From: Subdoligranulum variabile
Lineage (GTDB): Bacteria; Bacillota; Clostridia; Oscillospirales; Ruminococcaceae
Length of the DNA stretch: 64,000 nt
Assembly: GCF_025152575.1 (NCBI RefSeq)
Contig: NZ_CP102293.1
Span: 2,418,001-2,482,000, forward strand
Direction: 5' to 3'
A model generated the notes under the pieces. It was not told the DNA's origin and made no database searches. It worked only from the letters and a program-made list of their open reading frames with translations. Below are positions 8,998-17,387 of this stretch, piece by piece; position 1 is the stretch's first letter; every line of letters begins with the position of its first letter. Made by a program: the position numbers and the translations under genes.

Positions 8998-10407
8998 ATG
9001 GCCACCACCCGCATTATACCGCTGCACGCCGGCAAGGGCCGCACGGTCGGCAAGGCGATCAGCGACATCATCGACTATGTAAAAAATCCAGAAAAGACCG
9101 ACCACGGTAGGCTCATCACCAGCTACCAGTGTGACAGCCGCGTGGCCGATGCGCAGTTCCTGCTGGACAAGCAGACCTACGCCGCCCGCACCGGCCGGGT
9201 GCGCGGTGCGGACGACGTGATCGCCTACCACCTGCGGCAGTCCTTTGTGCCGGGCGAGATCACGCCGGAGGAAGCAAACCGCCTGGGCGTGGAGCTGGCC
9301 CGGCGCTTCACCAAGGGCAAGCACGCTTTCATCGTCTGTACCCACATCGACAAGGCTCACGTCCACAACCATATTATATGGAACTCCACCACGCTGGAGT
9401 GTGACCGCAAGTTCCGCAACTTTTGGGGCAGCACCCGCGCTGTCCACCGTCTGAGCGATACCATCTGCATCGAAAACGGCTACTCCATTGTGGAGGCTCC
9501 CAAGCGGCGCGGCCAGAGCTACAACAAGTGGCTGGGCAATGCGGCAAAGCCCTCCCACAAAGAGCAGCTGCGCCAGGCTATTGACCGGGCGCTGGCACAG
9601 AAACCGGCCAGCCTGGAGGAGTTGCTGCGCCTGTTGGAGCAGGACGGCTTTACCGTTCACCGGCGTGGAAAAACCATCTCCATCGGCGCGGAGGGCTGGG
9701 GCAACAACGTCCGCTTTGACCGGCTGGGGGACGGCTACACGCTGGACGATCTGTTGGCAGTTCTCTCCGGCCAGAAAGAGCATACGCCCCGCAAGCAAGC
9801 CGTCCCGCAGGCCGCCCCGCTCAAGGTCAATCTGCTGGTGGACATCCAGGCGAAATTGCAGGACGGGAAAGGTGCCGGGTATGCCCGCTGGGCCAAGGTG
9901 TTCAACCTCAAACAGATGGCGCAGACCCTCAACTACCTGTCCGAACACGGGCTGCTGGATTATGCCGATCTGGAAACAAAAACAACAGAGGCGACGGCCC
10001 GTTACCATGCGCTGTCCGACCAGATCAAGGCCGCCGAGAAGCGCATGGCCGAGATCGCCGTGCTGCGCACCCATATCGTCAACTACGCCAAGACCCGCGA
10101 CACCTATGTGGCTTACCGCAAGGCCGGGTATTCACGGAAATTCCGGCAGGAGCATGAGGAGGAAATCTTGCTGCACCAGGCCGCCAAGGAAGCCTTCAAC
10201 GAGCTGAATGTGAAGAAGCTGCCTACGGTCAAGGAGCTTCAGACCGAGTATGCCCAGCTGCTGGCGGATAAGAAAGCGGCTTACGGAGAGTACCGGCAGA
10301 CCCGCGCCACCATGCGGGAGCTGCTGACCGTCAAGAACAATGTGGATCGACTTATGAGCATGGAGGAAGAAAGACAGGAAGATAAAGACCATGGGCATGG
10401 CCGATAA
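8998..10407 (+). CDS. MobP-type relaxase
   Basis: 470-residue relaxase that nicks oriT and leads the strand during conjugation. The N-terminus begins MATTRIIPLHAGKG, and the nearby IDYVKNP may hold the catalytic tyrosine. The metal-binding histidine cluster HIDKAHVHNH lies at about residues 116-125, followed by GSTRAVHRLSD, which is the usual relaxase/mobilization nuclease order. The C-terminal third is helical and charged. The ATG at 8998 follows AAGGAGG. Shared ICE context with mobC (5953-6297) suggests the two form one relaxosome. Confidence 0.92.
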   Translation: MATTRIIPLHAGKGRTVGKAISDIIDYVKNPEKTDHGRLITSYQCDSRVADAQFLLDKQTYAARTGRVRGADDVIAYHLRQSFVPGEITPEEANRLGVELARRFTKGKHAFIVCTHIDKAHVHNHIIWNSTTLECDRKFRNFWGSTRAVHRLSDTICIENGYSIVEAPKRRGQSYNKWLGNAAKPSHKEQLRQAIDRALAQKPASLEELLRLLEQDGFTVHRRGKTISIGAEGWGNNVRFDRLGDGYTLDDLLAVLSGQKEHTPRKQAVPQAAPLKVNLLVDIQAKLQDGKGAGYARWAKVFNLKQMAQTLNYLSEHGLLDYADLETKTTEATARYHALSDQIKAAEKRMAEIAVLRTHIVNYAKTRDTYVAYRKAGYSRKFRQEHEEEILLHQAAKEAFNELNVKKLPTVKELQTEYAQLLADKKAAYGEYRQTRATMRELLTVKNNVDRLMSMEEERQEDKDHGHGR

Positions 10408-10599
10408 GACCTTATAAGCGGAAAAATTTGAAGCGAGGTCGTTTCATTTCATGTGCCCCTTGTTGTTATCGGCTTACTTTCTCTTAAACTGTTGCAACCT
10501 CTATTCCTTCCAAATTATTCTGCCCTCATTACGTTGGGCATAGAAAGTAGGCGTGGTTTACGGTATAATTAATGGTAACAACTGCGGGAGGGCAGATTT

Positions 10600-11118
10600 A
10601 TGCTAATATACTTGCAAATGATTGACACTCCAGCGGAACGGTCAAAATTTGAACAGATCTATCTGGAGTATAAAGGGCTCATGTTCCATGTGGCCTATGA
10701 TATTTTACATAATGAGCAGGATGCCGAGGATGCTGTACATCAGGCTTTTGTAAAGGTGGCGGAAAACATTAAAAGAATCGGTGAGCCGGTGTGTCCAAAA
10801 ACGCATAGCTACGTCGTTACTATTGTTGAGAATAAAGCAATAGATCAGTACCGAAAGCGGCAAAAACACCAGACTGTCGAACTAATTGATGATATTCAAG
10901 GGACAGAGGCACATTATGAAGGGAATAACGATTTAACAAAATGCATCTTAAAATTACCTGCCCGTTATCGAGAAATGATATTGCTTCGCTATCATCATGG
11001 ATACAGTGTTAGAGAGATTACCAACATAATGGACATCTCCCTTGCAGCTGCAATCAAATTGGATCAGCGGGCTAAAAACAAATTGAAAAAATTGTGTGAG
11101 GAGGCGGGAATCCTGTGA
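10600..11118 (+). CDS. ECF-like sigma-70 family factor
   Basis: 172-residue sigma factor. Region 2 is about residues 20-85 (YLEYKGLMFHVAYDILHNEQ, DAEDAVHQAF). Region 4 is about residues 115-165 (LPARYREMILLRYHHGYSVREI, then a recognition helix). It is followed, with stop/start overlap, by a single-pass DUF4367 protein, the standard place for an anti-sigma factor. Six genes for exported proteins follow on the same strand, so they are its likely regulon. A TATAAT (10564-10569) lies 30 bases before the start with no clear -35, and GGGAGGG serves as ribosome binding site. AT-richer than the ICE backbone before it. Confidence 0.88.
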   Translation: MLIYLQMIDTPAERSKFEQIYLEYKGLMFHVAYDILHNEQDAEDAVHQAFVKVAENIKRIGEPVCPKTHSYVVTIVENKAIDQYRKRQKHQTVELIDDIQGTEAHYEGNNDLTKCILKLPARYREMILLRYHHGYSVREITNIMDISLAAAIKLDQRAKNKLKKLCEEAGIL

Positions 11119-11789
11119 TAAGCGAAGAAATGCTGAAAAAAGCGGCAGCTGAAGCGGATCAGGCAATTAGGAATTCGCTCCCCGCTCCAGCAGACTGTAA
11201 ACATGAATTTTCCCCATCGTTTCAAAGAAAAATGCGCCGAATCTTCCGCAAAGCAAACCATCCTGTGATCTATCAACTGCCCAAATATGCAGCCTGCTTT
11301 GTTCTTGTGGTAGCTCTCGCTGGCGGTACATGGTTGACCGTTGATGTTGAAGCCAGAGCTGCTTTTTTCGCATGGGTGCGTGAGCAGTACGAGGCATTTG
11401 TTGAGTACAGATTTATTGGTGAAGCGCCGCAAGAAAGTGAAATTGTGGATTATGAGTTAACATGGCTGCCTGAAGGTTTTTCCTTTCAAAAAGAACAGAG
11501 TCTTGGTAACAGCACATATCTCACTTATACTGATAATTCTGGGCAGCGCATTATTTTTTCCTATTTGCAAGGAAATGATTCTACGAGTTTATTTATGGCA
11601 GCGGACTATACTGAAGTACAATCCATTCAAATTGGAAGCATAAAAGCAGACTTCTATCAAGCTAGCCAAGAAACATCTCCTAATGGGTTGGTTTGGGTAT
11701 CAGAGAAAGAAAACTTGTGTTTTTGCATTACGGCACCTTTGTCAAAAGATACGATAATCAAACTGGCTGAAGGCATCCAAAAAAAATAA
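11115..11789 (+). CDS. DUF4367 membrane protein, probable anti-sigma factor
   Basis: 224-residue protein. A cytoplasmic N-terminus of about 55 residues with basic patches is followed by one membrane helix (about 56-76, YAACFVLVVALAGGTWLTV) and an extracellular DUF4367-like domain (YELTWLPEGFSFQKEQSLGN and on). The GTG start overlaps the sigma stop. Layout and coupling match single-pass anti-sigma factors that hold an ECF sigma at the membrane until an outside signal arrives. Binding to the sigma is inferred from position only. Confidence 0.75.
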   Translation: MISEEMLKKAAAEADQAIRNSLPAPADCKHEFSPSFQRKMRRIFRKANHPVIYQLPKYAACFVLVVALAGGTWLTVDVEARAAFFAWVREQYEAFVEYRFIGEAPQESEIVDYELTWLPEGFSFQKEQSLGNSTYLTYTDNSGQRIIFSYLQGNDSTSLFMAADYTEVQSIQIGSIKADFYQASQETSPNGLVWVSEKENLCFCITAPLSKDTIIKLAEGIQKK

Positions 11790-11815
11790 TCAAAAAATCA
11801 AAGTAACTGTCCAAA

Positions 11816-11864
11816 ATGACCTCCTTCATTCGTTTACGGGGTATAAGCGAATGAAGGAGGTCAT
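11816..11864 (+). promoter_or_regulatory. Perfect hairpin covering a ribosome binding site
   Basis: ATGACCTCCTTCATTCG (11816-11832) is the exact reverse complement of CGAATGAAGGAGGTCAT (11848-11864), with a 15-base loop. The right arm contains AAGGAGG (11854-11860), the ribosome binding site of the secreted protein that starts at TTG 11869. Folding would hide that site. No T run follows, so it does not look like a terminator. Confidence 0.75.
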
Positions 11865-11868
11865 CTCA

Positions 11869-12222
11869 TTGAAAAAACGAATTCTTCCCATCTTGTTTGT
11901 CTTTCTTATGGTATTTTCCTCCACTGCCTATGCTGCCTCACCTCGAGTAGCACAAGTTGTTCCTGGTATCTCTTTTAGTGGGACAACGGCTACCTGTACG
12001 GTGTTCATTGCTGCAGAACAAATGACTGACGACATTGATGCAGTAATAAAGTTGTGGGAAGGAAGCCGGTGCATCGAAACTTGGAAACGATCTTCTGTTG
12101 GAGATCTAGCCTTTAGCGGAGAGGCAAGTGTTACCAGGGGGAAAACTTATAAATTAACGGTTGATGTTACTCTTGAAGGGAAAGCTTTGCCTGAGTTTTC
12201 TATCGAAGGAACTTGCCCATAA
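11869..12222 (+). CDS. Small secreted protein, function unknown
   Basis: 117-residue protein with a clear signal peptide (LKKRILPILFVFLMVFSSTAYA, cut before ASPRV). The mature part is about 95 residues and predicted beta-rich (ISFSGTTATCTVFIAAEQ, IDAVIKLWEGSRCIETWKRS), with three cysteines. The TTG at 11869 is preferred because AAGGAGG lies 8 bases upstream; the ATG at 11851 lies inside the hairpin and overlaps that site. First exported gene after the sigma/DUF4367 pair. I do not recognise the family. Confidence 0.75.
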   Translation: MKKRILPILFVFLMVFSSTAYAASPRVAQVVPGISFSGTTATCTVFIAAEQMTDDIDAVIKLWEGSRCIETWKRSSVGDLAFSGEASVTRGKTYKLTVDVTLEGKALPEFSIEGTCP

Positions 12223-12311
12223 TTCACCATAAAAAGGGGTGATTCCAATGGTTTGTTTTTTGTCGATCAGTTTTTAACAATAATTCGCTTCAAAGAATGG
12301 AGGAATATCTC

Positions 12312-12872
12312 ATGAAACATCGTTTGCTAACGTTCTCTATTGTTGTTGCGCTGTTTTTTGCCTTAGCTATTCCGGCTTTTGCGGCTTCAAAAACCCTGGG
12401 GGTTTCGGAAATTGACCAAAATAAAACGGAATGGTGTTGGGCAGCTTGTTCGGAAATGATTGGCAAATATTATGATAGCGGAAGTAACCGTGATCAGTAT
12501 GATCTAGTTGAATATATCAAAGGAAATACAGATAATCAGCCTGGTAATACTTCCAATATTTGCGACGCGATAAAATATGTGTCTAATAACAGTGTAACTT
12601 TCACGAGTAAATCAAGCGCGCTTTCTTTTAGTGAATGCGAAACGGAGATAGACAATAGCGATCCGTTTATCGTATGGTTGCAAGGAAAAAATGGTGCACT
12701 AAGCCATGTCATAGTAGCCAGTGGATATAAAACCGGTTCTACAAATTATCTGTATATCCTCGATCCATCACCTAATGTTGATGCACAGTATTTTTCGTAT
12801 ACAGGTCTTGTAAATGGTAGTACGGGAACACTGGGAACACGCTGTTATGAAACCACTATTTACAGACAGTAA
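12312..12872 (+). CDS. Secreted papain-like cysteine protease
   Basis: 186-residue protein with a signal peptide (to about AIPAFA). The mature N-terminus has the papain-like active-site segment QNKTEWCWAACSEMI: oxyanion glutamine, then the catalytic Cys of WCWAAC. The second catalytic residue is probably the His of GALSHVIVASGYK, followed by Asp in YLYILDPSP. This is the pattern of C39/C70-like papain-fold proteases. The ATG at 12312 is chosen for GGAGG 8 bases upstream. It lies among exported proteins of unknown role, and might process one of them or act on host or competitor proteins. Confidence 0.8.
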   Translation: MKHRLLTFSIVVALFFALAIPAFAASKTLGVSEIDQNKTEWCWAACSEMIGKYYDSGSNRDQYDLVEYIKGNTDNQPGNTSNICDAIKYVSNNSVTFTSKSSALSFSECETEIDNSDPFIVWLQGKNGALSHVIVASGYKTGSTNYLYILDPSPNVDAQYFSYTGLVNGSTGTLGTRCYETTIYRQ

Positions 12873-12919
12873 TCGGCCTATAAAGTCGTTGAACTTAATA
12901 TAGTTGGGAGGTAGCGACC

Positions 12920-13780
12920 ATGAAAAAATTCTTTGCTAGTCTATTAACGCTTTCGATGGCCTTTTTGCTGTCCATTCCAGCCTTTGCGACTGACTTTTCG
13001 GGAAACGCAGAATATGAGCTGGAGAGCGTATCAAACAAGATTGTAACAGCGATCAATGAAGTGTATGGTGATAAAAGTGTTACTGTCACAGCTGCGGACG
13101 TAGATTATGCTAAAGCCTATAAGGTTTATGTTGATACTGATGTATTTACATTAACCACTAATTCCGCGGCTGAGATTGAAGCAGCCCTTGAAAACGGAAA
13201 CTATGTTTATGTGCTTCCGGTTAATACAGCTAATGGAACAGTAGTAGTCAATCTTCAAAAAGGGCTTCCGTTAAGCGACAATGCCAAAGCTGTCCTCACA
13301 GAAGATGAACAACAGGAAGTTATCGACAATGTTGGAAAATGGACTGTTTCCAGTCTTGCTTTTTATAACTCGGGCAATTCAAATTACAATTACGAAGCAA
13401 GACTTTCTAACATAATCGGAGAGATACCGGAAGGAACATTGTTAGTTGGTAGCCTGCCTATTTTCCAAGATGTTGTAGCACTCATTCCAAACGATGCAGG
13501 AATGATTGATAGTCTTATCCCAGTTACTGATACAGAATATGACAGTAATCTGATTGGTCCTACCACAAGGGGCGGTTCTGAAATTTTCAGTTACGAACGG
13601 GTTAAAGATATAGCCAATAACTTGCCGGAAGCAGATCCTGAGTTAGCTGGAGGAACAGTGGTTGATAATATTGAAGCCAGACACCCAATGTTCCTTTTTT
13701 ACGGAGTGATTATCGCATTAGTCGTTATTGTTTGCAGTATTTCTTTCTTTTTTGCAAGGAAAAAAACAACAGCTAAATAG
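12920..13780 (+). CDS. Exported protein with C-terminal membrane anchor
   Basis: 286-residue protein with a signal peptide (MKKFFASLLTLSMAFLLSIP, cut near AFAT), an extracellular domain of about 220 residues and one C-terminal membrane helix (about 257-277, MFLFYGVIIALVVIVCSISF) followed by RKKTTAK. There is no LPXTG motif, so it is held by the membrane helix rather than sortase. The start follows GGGAGG. No known domain recognised; the extracellular part is acidic and low in cysteine. Immediately downstream the cluster is broken by an IS110 element. Confidence 0.78.
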   Translation: MKKFFASLLTLSMAFLLSIPAFATDFSGNAEYELESVSNKIVTAINEVYGDKSVTVTAADVDYAKAYKVYVDTDVFTLTTNSAAEIEAALENGNYVYVLPVNTANGTVVVNLQKGLPLSDNAKAVLTEDEQQEVIDNVGKWTVSSLAFYNSGNSNYNYEARLSNIIGEIPEGTLLVGSLPIFQDVVALIPNDAGMIDSLIPVTDTEYDSNLIGPTTRGGSEIFSYERVKDIANNLPEADPELAGGTVVDNIEARHPMFLFYGVIIALVVIVCSISFFFARKKTTAK

Positions 13781-13891
13781 TTCCGAGGAGAAATAAAGGT
13801 TGAAACATTGTAATCTAAGTACCATTCCGAAAAAGGACGCACAAAACCAAGCCCCCTAAGAGCGGGCGAAAAATGCAGTTATGCTTAAAGT

Positions 13892-15136
13892 CTAAGTGGT
13901 GGATGGAGCAGTCACCAGATATCCCTGCCGCTGGAGGATAAAGATGGCCTCGTCTACGGAAACCTCACGGTGTGCAGGCGGCCGGTCTGCCTTCCGGTAT
14001 AGTTCAGGATTGTAAGGCTCATTTTTCTTGAGCATATTGTAAATGGCGGTGAGCAGCATCCTGGCAATAGCGATGATTGCTTTTTTGTTGCCTCTGCGTT
14101 TCTTGAGTGCAAGGTAGCGATTGCGGACTTCCGGGAACTGCTTGGCACGAATGGCGCAGAGAGCGCACTGAACAAGCAATGGCTTGATGTAAGCTCCGGC
14201 CCGGCTGATTCTGGTGGTTTTCTTCTTTCCGGCACTCTCATTGTTCTGCGGCGTAAGCCCAGCCCATGAGCACAGGTGCTTCGAGGTGGGGAACACGGAC
14301 ATATCCACTCCGATTTCAGAAATAATGCCAATTGCGGCAAAGGATTGGATACCCGGCGCCGTCATAACAAGATTGAGTTGGGGAAGGTACTTCTCAGCGG
14401 TAGACAGAATCAGAGATTCCAGATCGAGTTTGCACAGTTGGAGACTACTCATGTGGGAGCGGATGATGCGGAGCTTTTCAGCCTGTTCTTCACACATCTC
14501 TCCATCCACAGCAGAGAGCACCCGTTCGTCGGTCGCTTTCATGCCTTTGGTTCGGAAGGCAGAAATATCTGTAATTTTCTCCGTTGGATGTTCCAGAATC
14601 CAAGCAGTAATTGCGGAGGCTGCTTTACCAAACACATCCGAGAACACATCGTCCAGTTTGAAATTGGAGACTGTCAAACAGTTTTGCGCCCGGTTTTTCT
14701 CGCCGGTAGTAAAGTTAGTGAGTTTCCAACGATAGCGGAACAGATCTCTAAGCTGACGGATATCTGCCGGAGGGATAAAACTCCCTGAGACAAGATCGTG
14801 CTTGAAGATGTCGGCAATCCACTTGGCGTCTCGTTTGTCGGTCTTCTTGCCCCGGATGGCCTTCACATACTTAGGGTGGGCGAGGACGATGTTGCAGGTG
14901 GGTTCCAGAATGTTATAAACAGGAATCCAATACTTCCCGGTGGATTCCATGCACACATCCTTGCAGTTGTTCTCAGAAAGCCAATCCGCACACCGTCGTA
15001 AATCCCCAGTGAAGGTGGAAAAACGTTTGCTCTTGTAGGTTGTCACACCCTGCTCATTGGTAGAAGCAATACAGGCAACGACAAAAGATTTGTGGATATC
15101 CATTCCACAGCAGATACGGTAGACGATTTTAAGCAT
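13892..15136 (-). mobile_element. IS110 family transposase (recombinase)
   Basis: 414-residue recombinase coded by an IS110 element inserted on the minus strand inside the exported-protein cluster. The N-terminal RuvC-like DEDD domain shows GMDIHKSF (Asp near residue 13), MESTGKYW and KKTDKRDA. The C-terminal Transposase_20 part shows [17 protein letters not shown] and [19 protein letters not shown], which includes the region of the catalytic serine. The frame looks intact. IS110 elements lack long inverted repeats and usually make no target duplication, so the exact ends are not visible: the left end lies in 13781-13891 and the right end in 15137-15440. Confidence 0.93.
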
Positions 15137-15448
15137 AACACATCCCCTCGAAACAGTATTTGAGGGGAACAGGCAGGGACTGGCCGCTCACTGAAAGATT
15201 GAAGTAGTCCGTCTCTCCAAAGATAAGGTTACAGGGTACAATGCCCTACTCATCGGTGCTTGAAAGAGCGTCCGGCACACATAAATATTCAGTCCAACAC
15301 AATGTTGAGCCTACTCACCTTCACGTGCTCTGTAGTGTGCCTGCTTCCTCAAGCCTATTCTAACAAATTACGACTGGCTGCGTTAGAGGTACCGGGTTTC
15401 ATATTCCTTTGGTGCCTTGGAGCGCAGCGGAAAGGAATGGTCATAAAT
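15137..15448 (-). other. IS110 upstream non-coding end, candidate bridge RNA
   Basis: A 312-base stretch without a gene, upstream of the IS110 recombinase start. For IS110-group elements the non-coding end before the recombinase encodes the bridge RNA that pairs with donor and target. Visible structure includes TCCCCTC (15143-15149) facing GAGGGGA (15162-15168) and AGGG/CCCT at about 15233-15248. An open frame through this stretch joins the next secreted protein but is probably a by-product of the insertion. The IS border was not located. Confidence 0.5.
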
Positions 15449-16033
15449 ATGAAAAAAATCTTATCATTATTAACCGTTTTTGCGTTGATTTTCAGTATCT
15501 CCATTCCGGCATTTGCTGCTGATTTCAATGAAGCACAGACGGGTCAATCATTTGAAATATCGCTGGAAGAAGCTCTCTCGTTGGCCAATCCCGCTGATAT
15601 TACTGTTCAAAATGGAATCACATCTATCCCTGTTACGCTAAATATAGATGAAGAGGTTTATACCGAAATCATTATCCGGGTCGATAATTTAAGCCGTAGC
15701 AGTGCTAAAAGTTTTTCTATGGAAGGCTGGTTCCGTTTAACATCAAACAAGGAAATTGTTTCAGTATACGGCTTAGAAGGAACCTTTGAATATACTGGGA
15801 GCAAAGCATCACCAACTGGTTCCAGCGGCTATCATAATTCGGCGGCTACTGGATGGAGTGGATCGTATAATCTGAATGACGAAGAAAATGATGATGGAAG
15901 TGCGGCAATCATCGGGAACTATACACTCAAAAAAGATGGAAAATATAATAACAGTGCCAGCTGCAAAGCAAAATGCACTAAAAATGGAACCATCACTTTT
16001 TCTGGGAACTATGATGAATCAACCATTATCTAA
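15449..16033 (+). CDS. Secreted protein, paralogue of next gene
   Basis: 194-residue protein with a signal peptide (MKKILSLLTVFALIFSISIP, cut near AFAAD). The mature part is beta-rich and glycine/serine-rich. Its last 100 residues (GTFEYTGS, then GNYTLKKDGKYNNSASCKAK, then NGTITFSGNYD) align with the end of the next gene (GTFTYDGS, GVFNLYKEG, SATITVSCNQNGKTNCEFNG), so the two look like diverged duplicates. The ATG at 15449 with AAAGGAA upstream was chosen; the frame is open far upstream only because of the IS110 junction. Function unknown. Confidence 0.75.
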   Translation: MKKILSLLTVFALIFSISIPAFAADFNEAQTGQSFEISLEEALSLANPADITVQNGITSIPVTLNIDEEVYTEIIIRVDNLSRSSAKSFSMEGWFRLTSNKEIVSVYGLEGTFEYTGSKASPTGSSGYHNSAATGWSGSYNLNDEENDDGSAAIIGNYTLKKDGKYNNSASCKAKCTKNGTITFSGNYDESTII

Positions 16034-16058
16034 GATTTGAAATGGGGTGAAAGACACA

Positions 16059-16598
16059 ATGTTAAAGAGATTGAAAAAAATCTTTGCTGTCGTTGTTGCG
16101 GCATTTATGCTTTGTATTGCATTGCCTACCAATTCATTCGCAACTGATATTCCTCCGGTTGAACCTGTACATAATGGTTCCCTTATTCTGAACACAAATA
16201 ATCCAGAGGTTGGCATTGAAATTTATATTTCCAACCCCATCACAACTTTTGCTTATCGGGAAAAATCTGCATGGCAATCTGGTCGATTTTATTTGAAGTC
16301 GGATAATTCAACGCTGGGGGAATTTAAGACCACCGGAACGTTCACATATGATGGGTCTATCTGTAATGTGACAGACTGCCAAAACAGTATTTGGAATGTC
16401 GCTGACGGCTGGCGGGTAGAAGATACCCCGTCAGAAGAACAGGTATCGCCCACTCTTGCAAAAGCAGTTGGAGTTTTTAATCTTTACAAAGAAGGTTTCT
16501 GGGGAGATACACTTTCTTCGTCTGCAACCATAACCGTAAGCTGTAATCAAAACGGGAAAACCAACTGTGAATTTAATGGAGACGAAGCTGTGAACTGA
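16059..16598 (+). CDS. Secreted protein, paralogue of previous gene
   Basis: 179-residue protein with a signal peptide (MLKRLKKIFAVVVAAFMLCI, cut near SFATD) and a beta-rich mature part. It shares the GTFxYxGS and SAxxxxxCxxNGxxxFxG pattern with the preceding protein. Two cysteine pairs may form disulphides. The ATG at 16059 follows GGGGTG at 16043-16048; a GTG at 16047 would overlap that site. Part of the same exported set; function unknown. Confidence 0.72.
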   Translation: MLKRLKKIFAVVVAAFMLCIALPTNSFATDIPPVEPVHNGSLILNTNNPEVGIEIYISNPITTFAYREKSAWQSGRFYLKSDNSTLGEFKTTGTFTYDGSICNVTDCQNSIWNVADGWRVEDTPSEEQVSPTLAKAVGVFNLYKEGFWGDTLSSSATITVSCNQNGKTNCEFNGDEAVN

Positions 16599-16618
16599 AG
16601 CAAAGGAGATTGTGGGCA

Positions 16619-17023
16619 ATGAAAAAGTGCAGGATCGGGCTTCTTTGTGTTCTGTTTATTTTCTCCCTTTTCTCTGGATGTGGTCAACAAAAGCAAACAA
16701 CAGCACTGGCTCTATTCCCTGATGATGTCACTTCAATAGAAGTTACCCATGAGAAAAACACTTCTATTACATCACGAAAAATGAGTGGTGTTGAGCTAAG
16801 TGCTATTAAAGAATGGGCAGAAAACCTTGAACTTCACTACACAACCTTTGCCGAGGGAGAGGCTCCAAACGAAACTTATGCCGGTGGAGAATCTTGGCTC
16901 TTTGACATAAATAGTGGAGAAGTGCGCTTTCGTTATCTGAGCATAGATGACTGCTATATTTGGATTAACGAAGAATGGTATTTAGTTAAAACTCCCGCTG
17001 ATCCTCCTCTCGAAACAGCGTAG
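16619..17023 (+). CDS. Lipoprotein, function unknown
   Basis: 134-residue protein with a lipoprotein signal (MKKCRIGLLCVLFIFSLFSG, then Cys): the lipobox is LFSGC and lipidation is expected at that Cys. The mature domain is about 110 residues (IEVTHEKNTSITSRKMSGVE and so on), with no family I can name. ATG at 16619 follows AAAGGAG with 10-base spacing. It is the last gene of the exported cluster before the terminator at 17140. Confidence 0.78.
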   Translation: MKKCRIGLLCVLFIFSLFSGCGQQKQTTALALFPDDVTSIEVTHEKNTSITSRKMSGVELSAIKEWAENLELHYTTFAEGEAPNETYAGGESWLFDINSGEVRFRYLSIDDCYIWINEEWYLVKTPADPPLETA

Positions 17024-17387
17024 CTCCCGCAGTCGTGAATTCCTATGGTGAATTCTGTGTTTTACTCTTCGTTCATAAGTATCTGTTCACCTGTACGACT
17101 TAAGGGGGAATAAAAATATACTATCCCCAGTCATATACGAATCGGGCGGCAATTCTGCCGCCCGATTTATTTTTTACCAACAAACAGATCCCTCAAAAGT
17201 CATATTCAGGGCTATTCTTAGCCTGGCTAAAAGCGTCCAACGGACGCGCAGCCGCAGAATGAAATTCTGCGTTCATGGGGGCTTGGGGGATACCCTCAAC
17301 AAGCAGCGCCGGAAGCCGAATGGCTATCCAGGGGCATTGCTTGCCGGTCACTCCCGTCCTTATCTTACAATATTACAAAGTCTGATT
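17024..17387. other. Gene-free stretch between cargo blocks
   Basis: 364 bases between the lipoprotein stop and the end of the VanZ-RDD gene on the other strand. It holds the terminator at 17140-17175 and a short hairpin (CGCAGAAT facing ATTCTGCG, about 17255-17273). I see no convincing small gene. The part at 17210-17345 is GC-richer and may be a remnant of another element. Confidence 0.5.
17140..17175 (+). terminator. Strong intrinsic terminator of the exported-protein cluster
   Basis: AATCGGGCGGCA (17140-17151) pairs perfectly with TGCCGCCCGATT (17156-17167) across a 4-base loop. The tail is TATTTTTT. Confidence 0.9.

Noticed and set aside
11816-11864. Hairpin read as terminator of the DUF4367 gene
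   Set aside because: No T run after the stem, and the right arm is the ribosome binding site of the next gene.
12248-12277. Nine-codon frame with a good ribosome binding site (MVCFLSISF) ahead of the protease gene
   Set aside because: Too short to support; it could be a leader but has no attenuator beside it.
15260-15448. N-terminal extension of the secreted protein through the IS110 end
   Set aside because: The extension is coded by insertion-element DNA, and a proper signal peptide and ribosome binding site begin at 15449.
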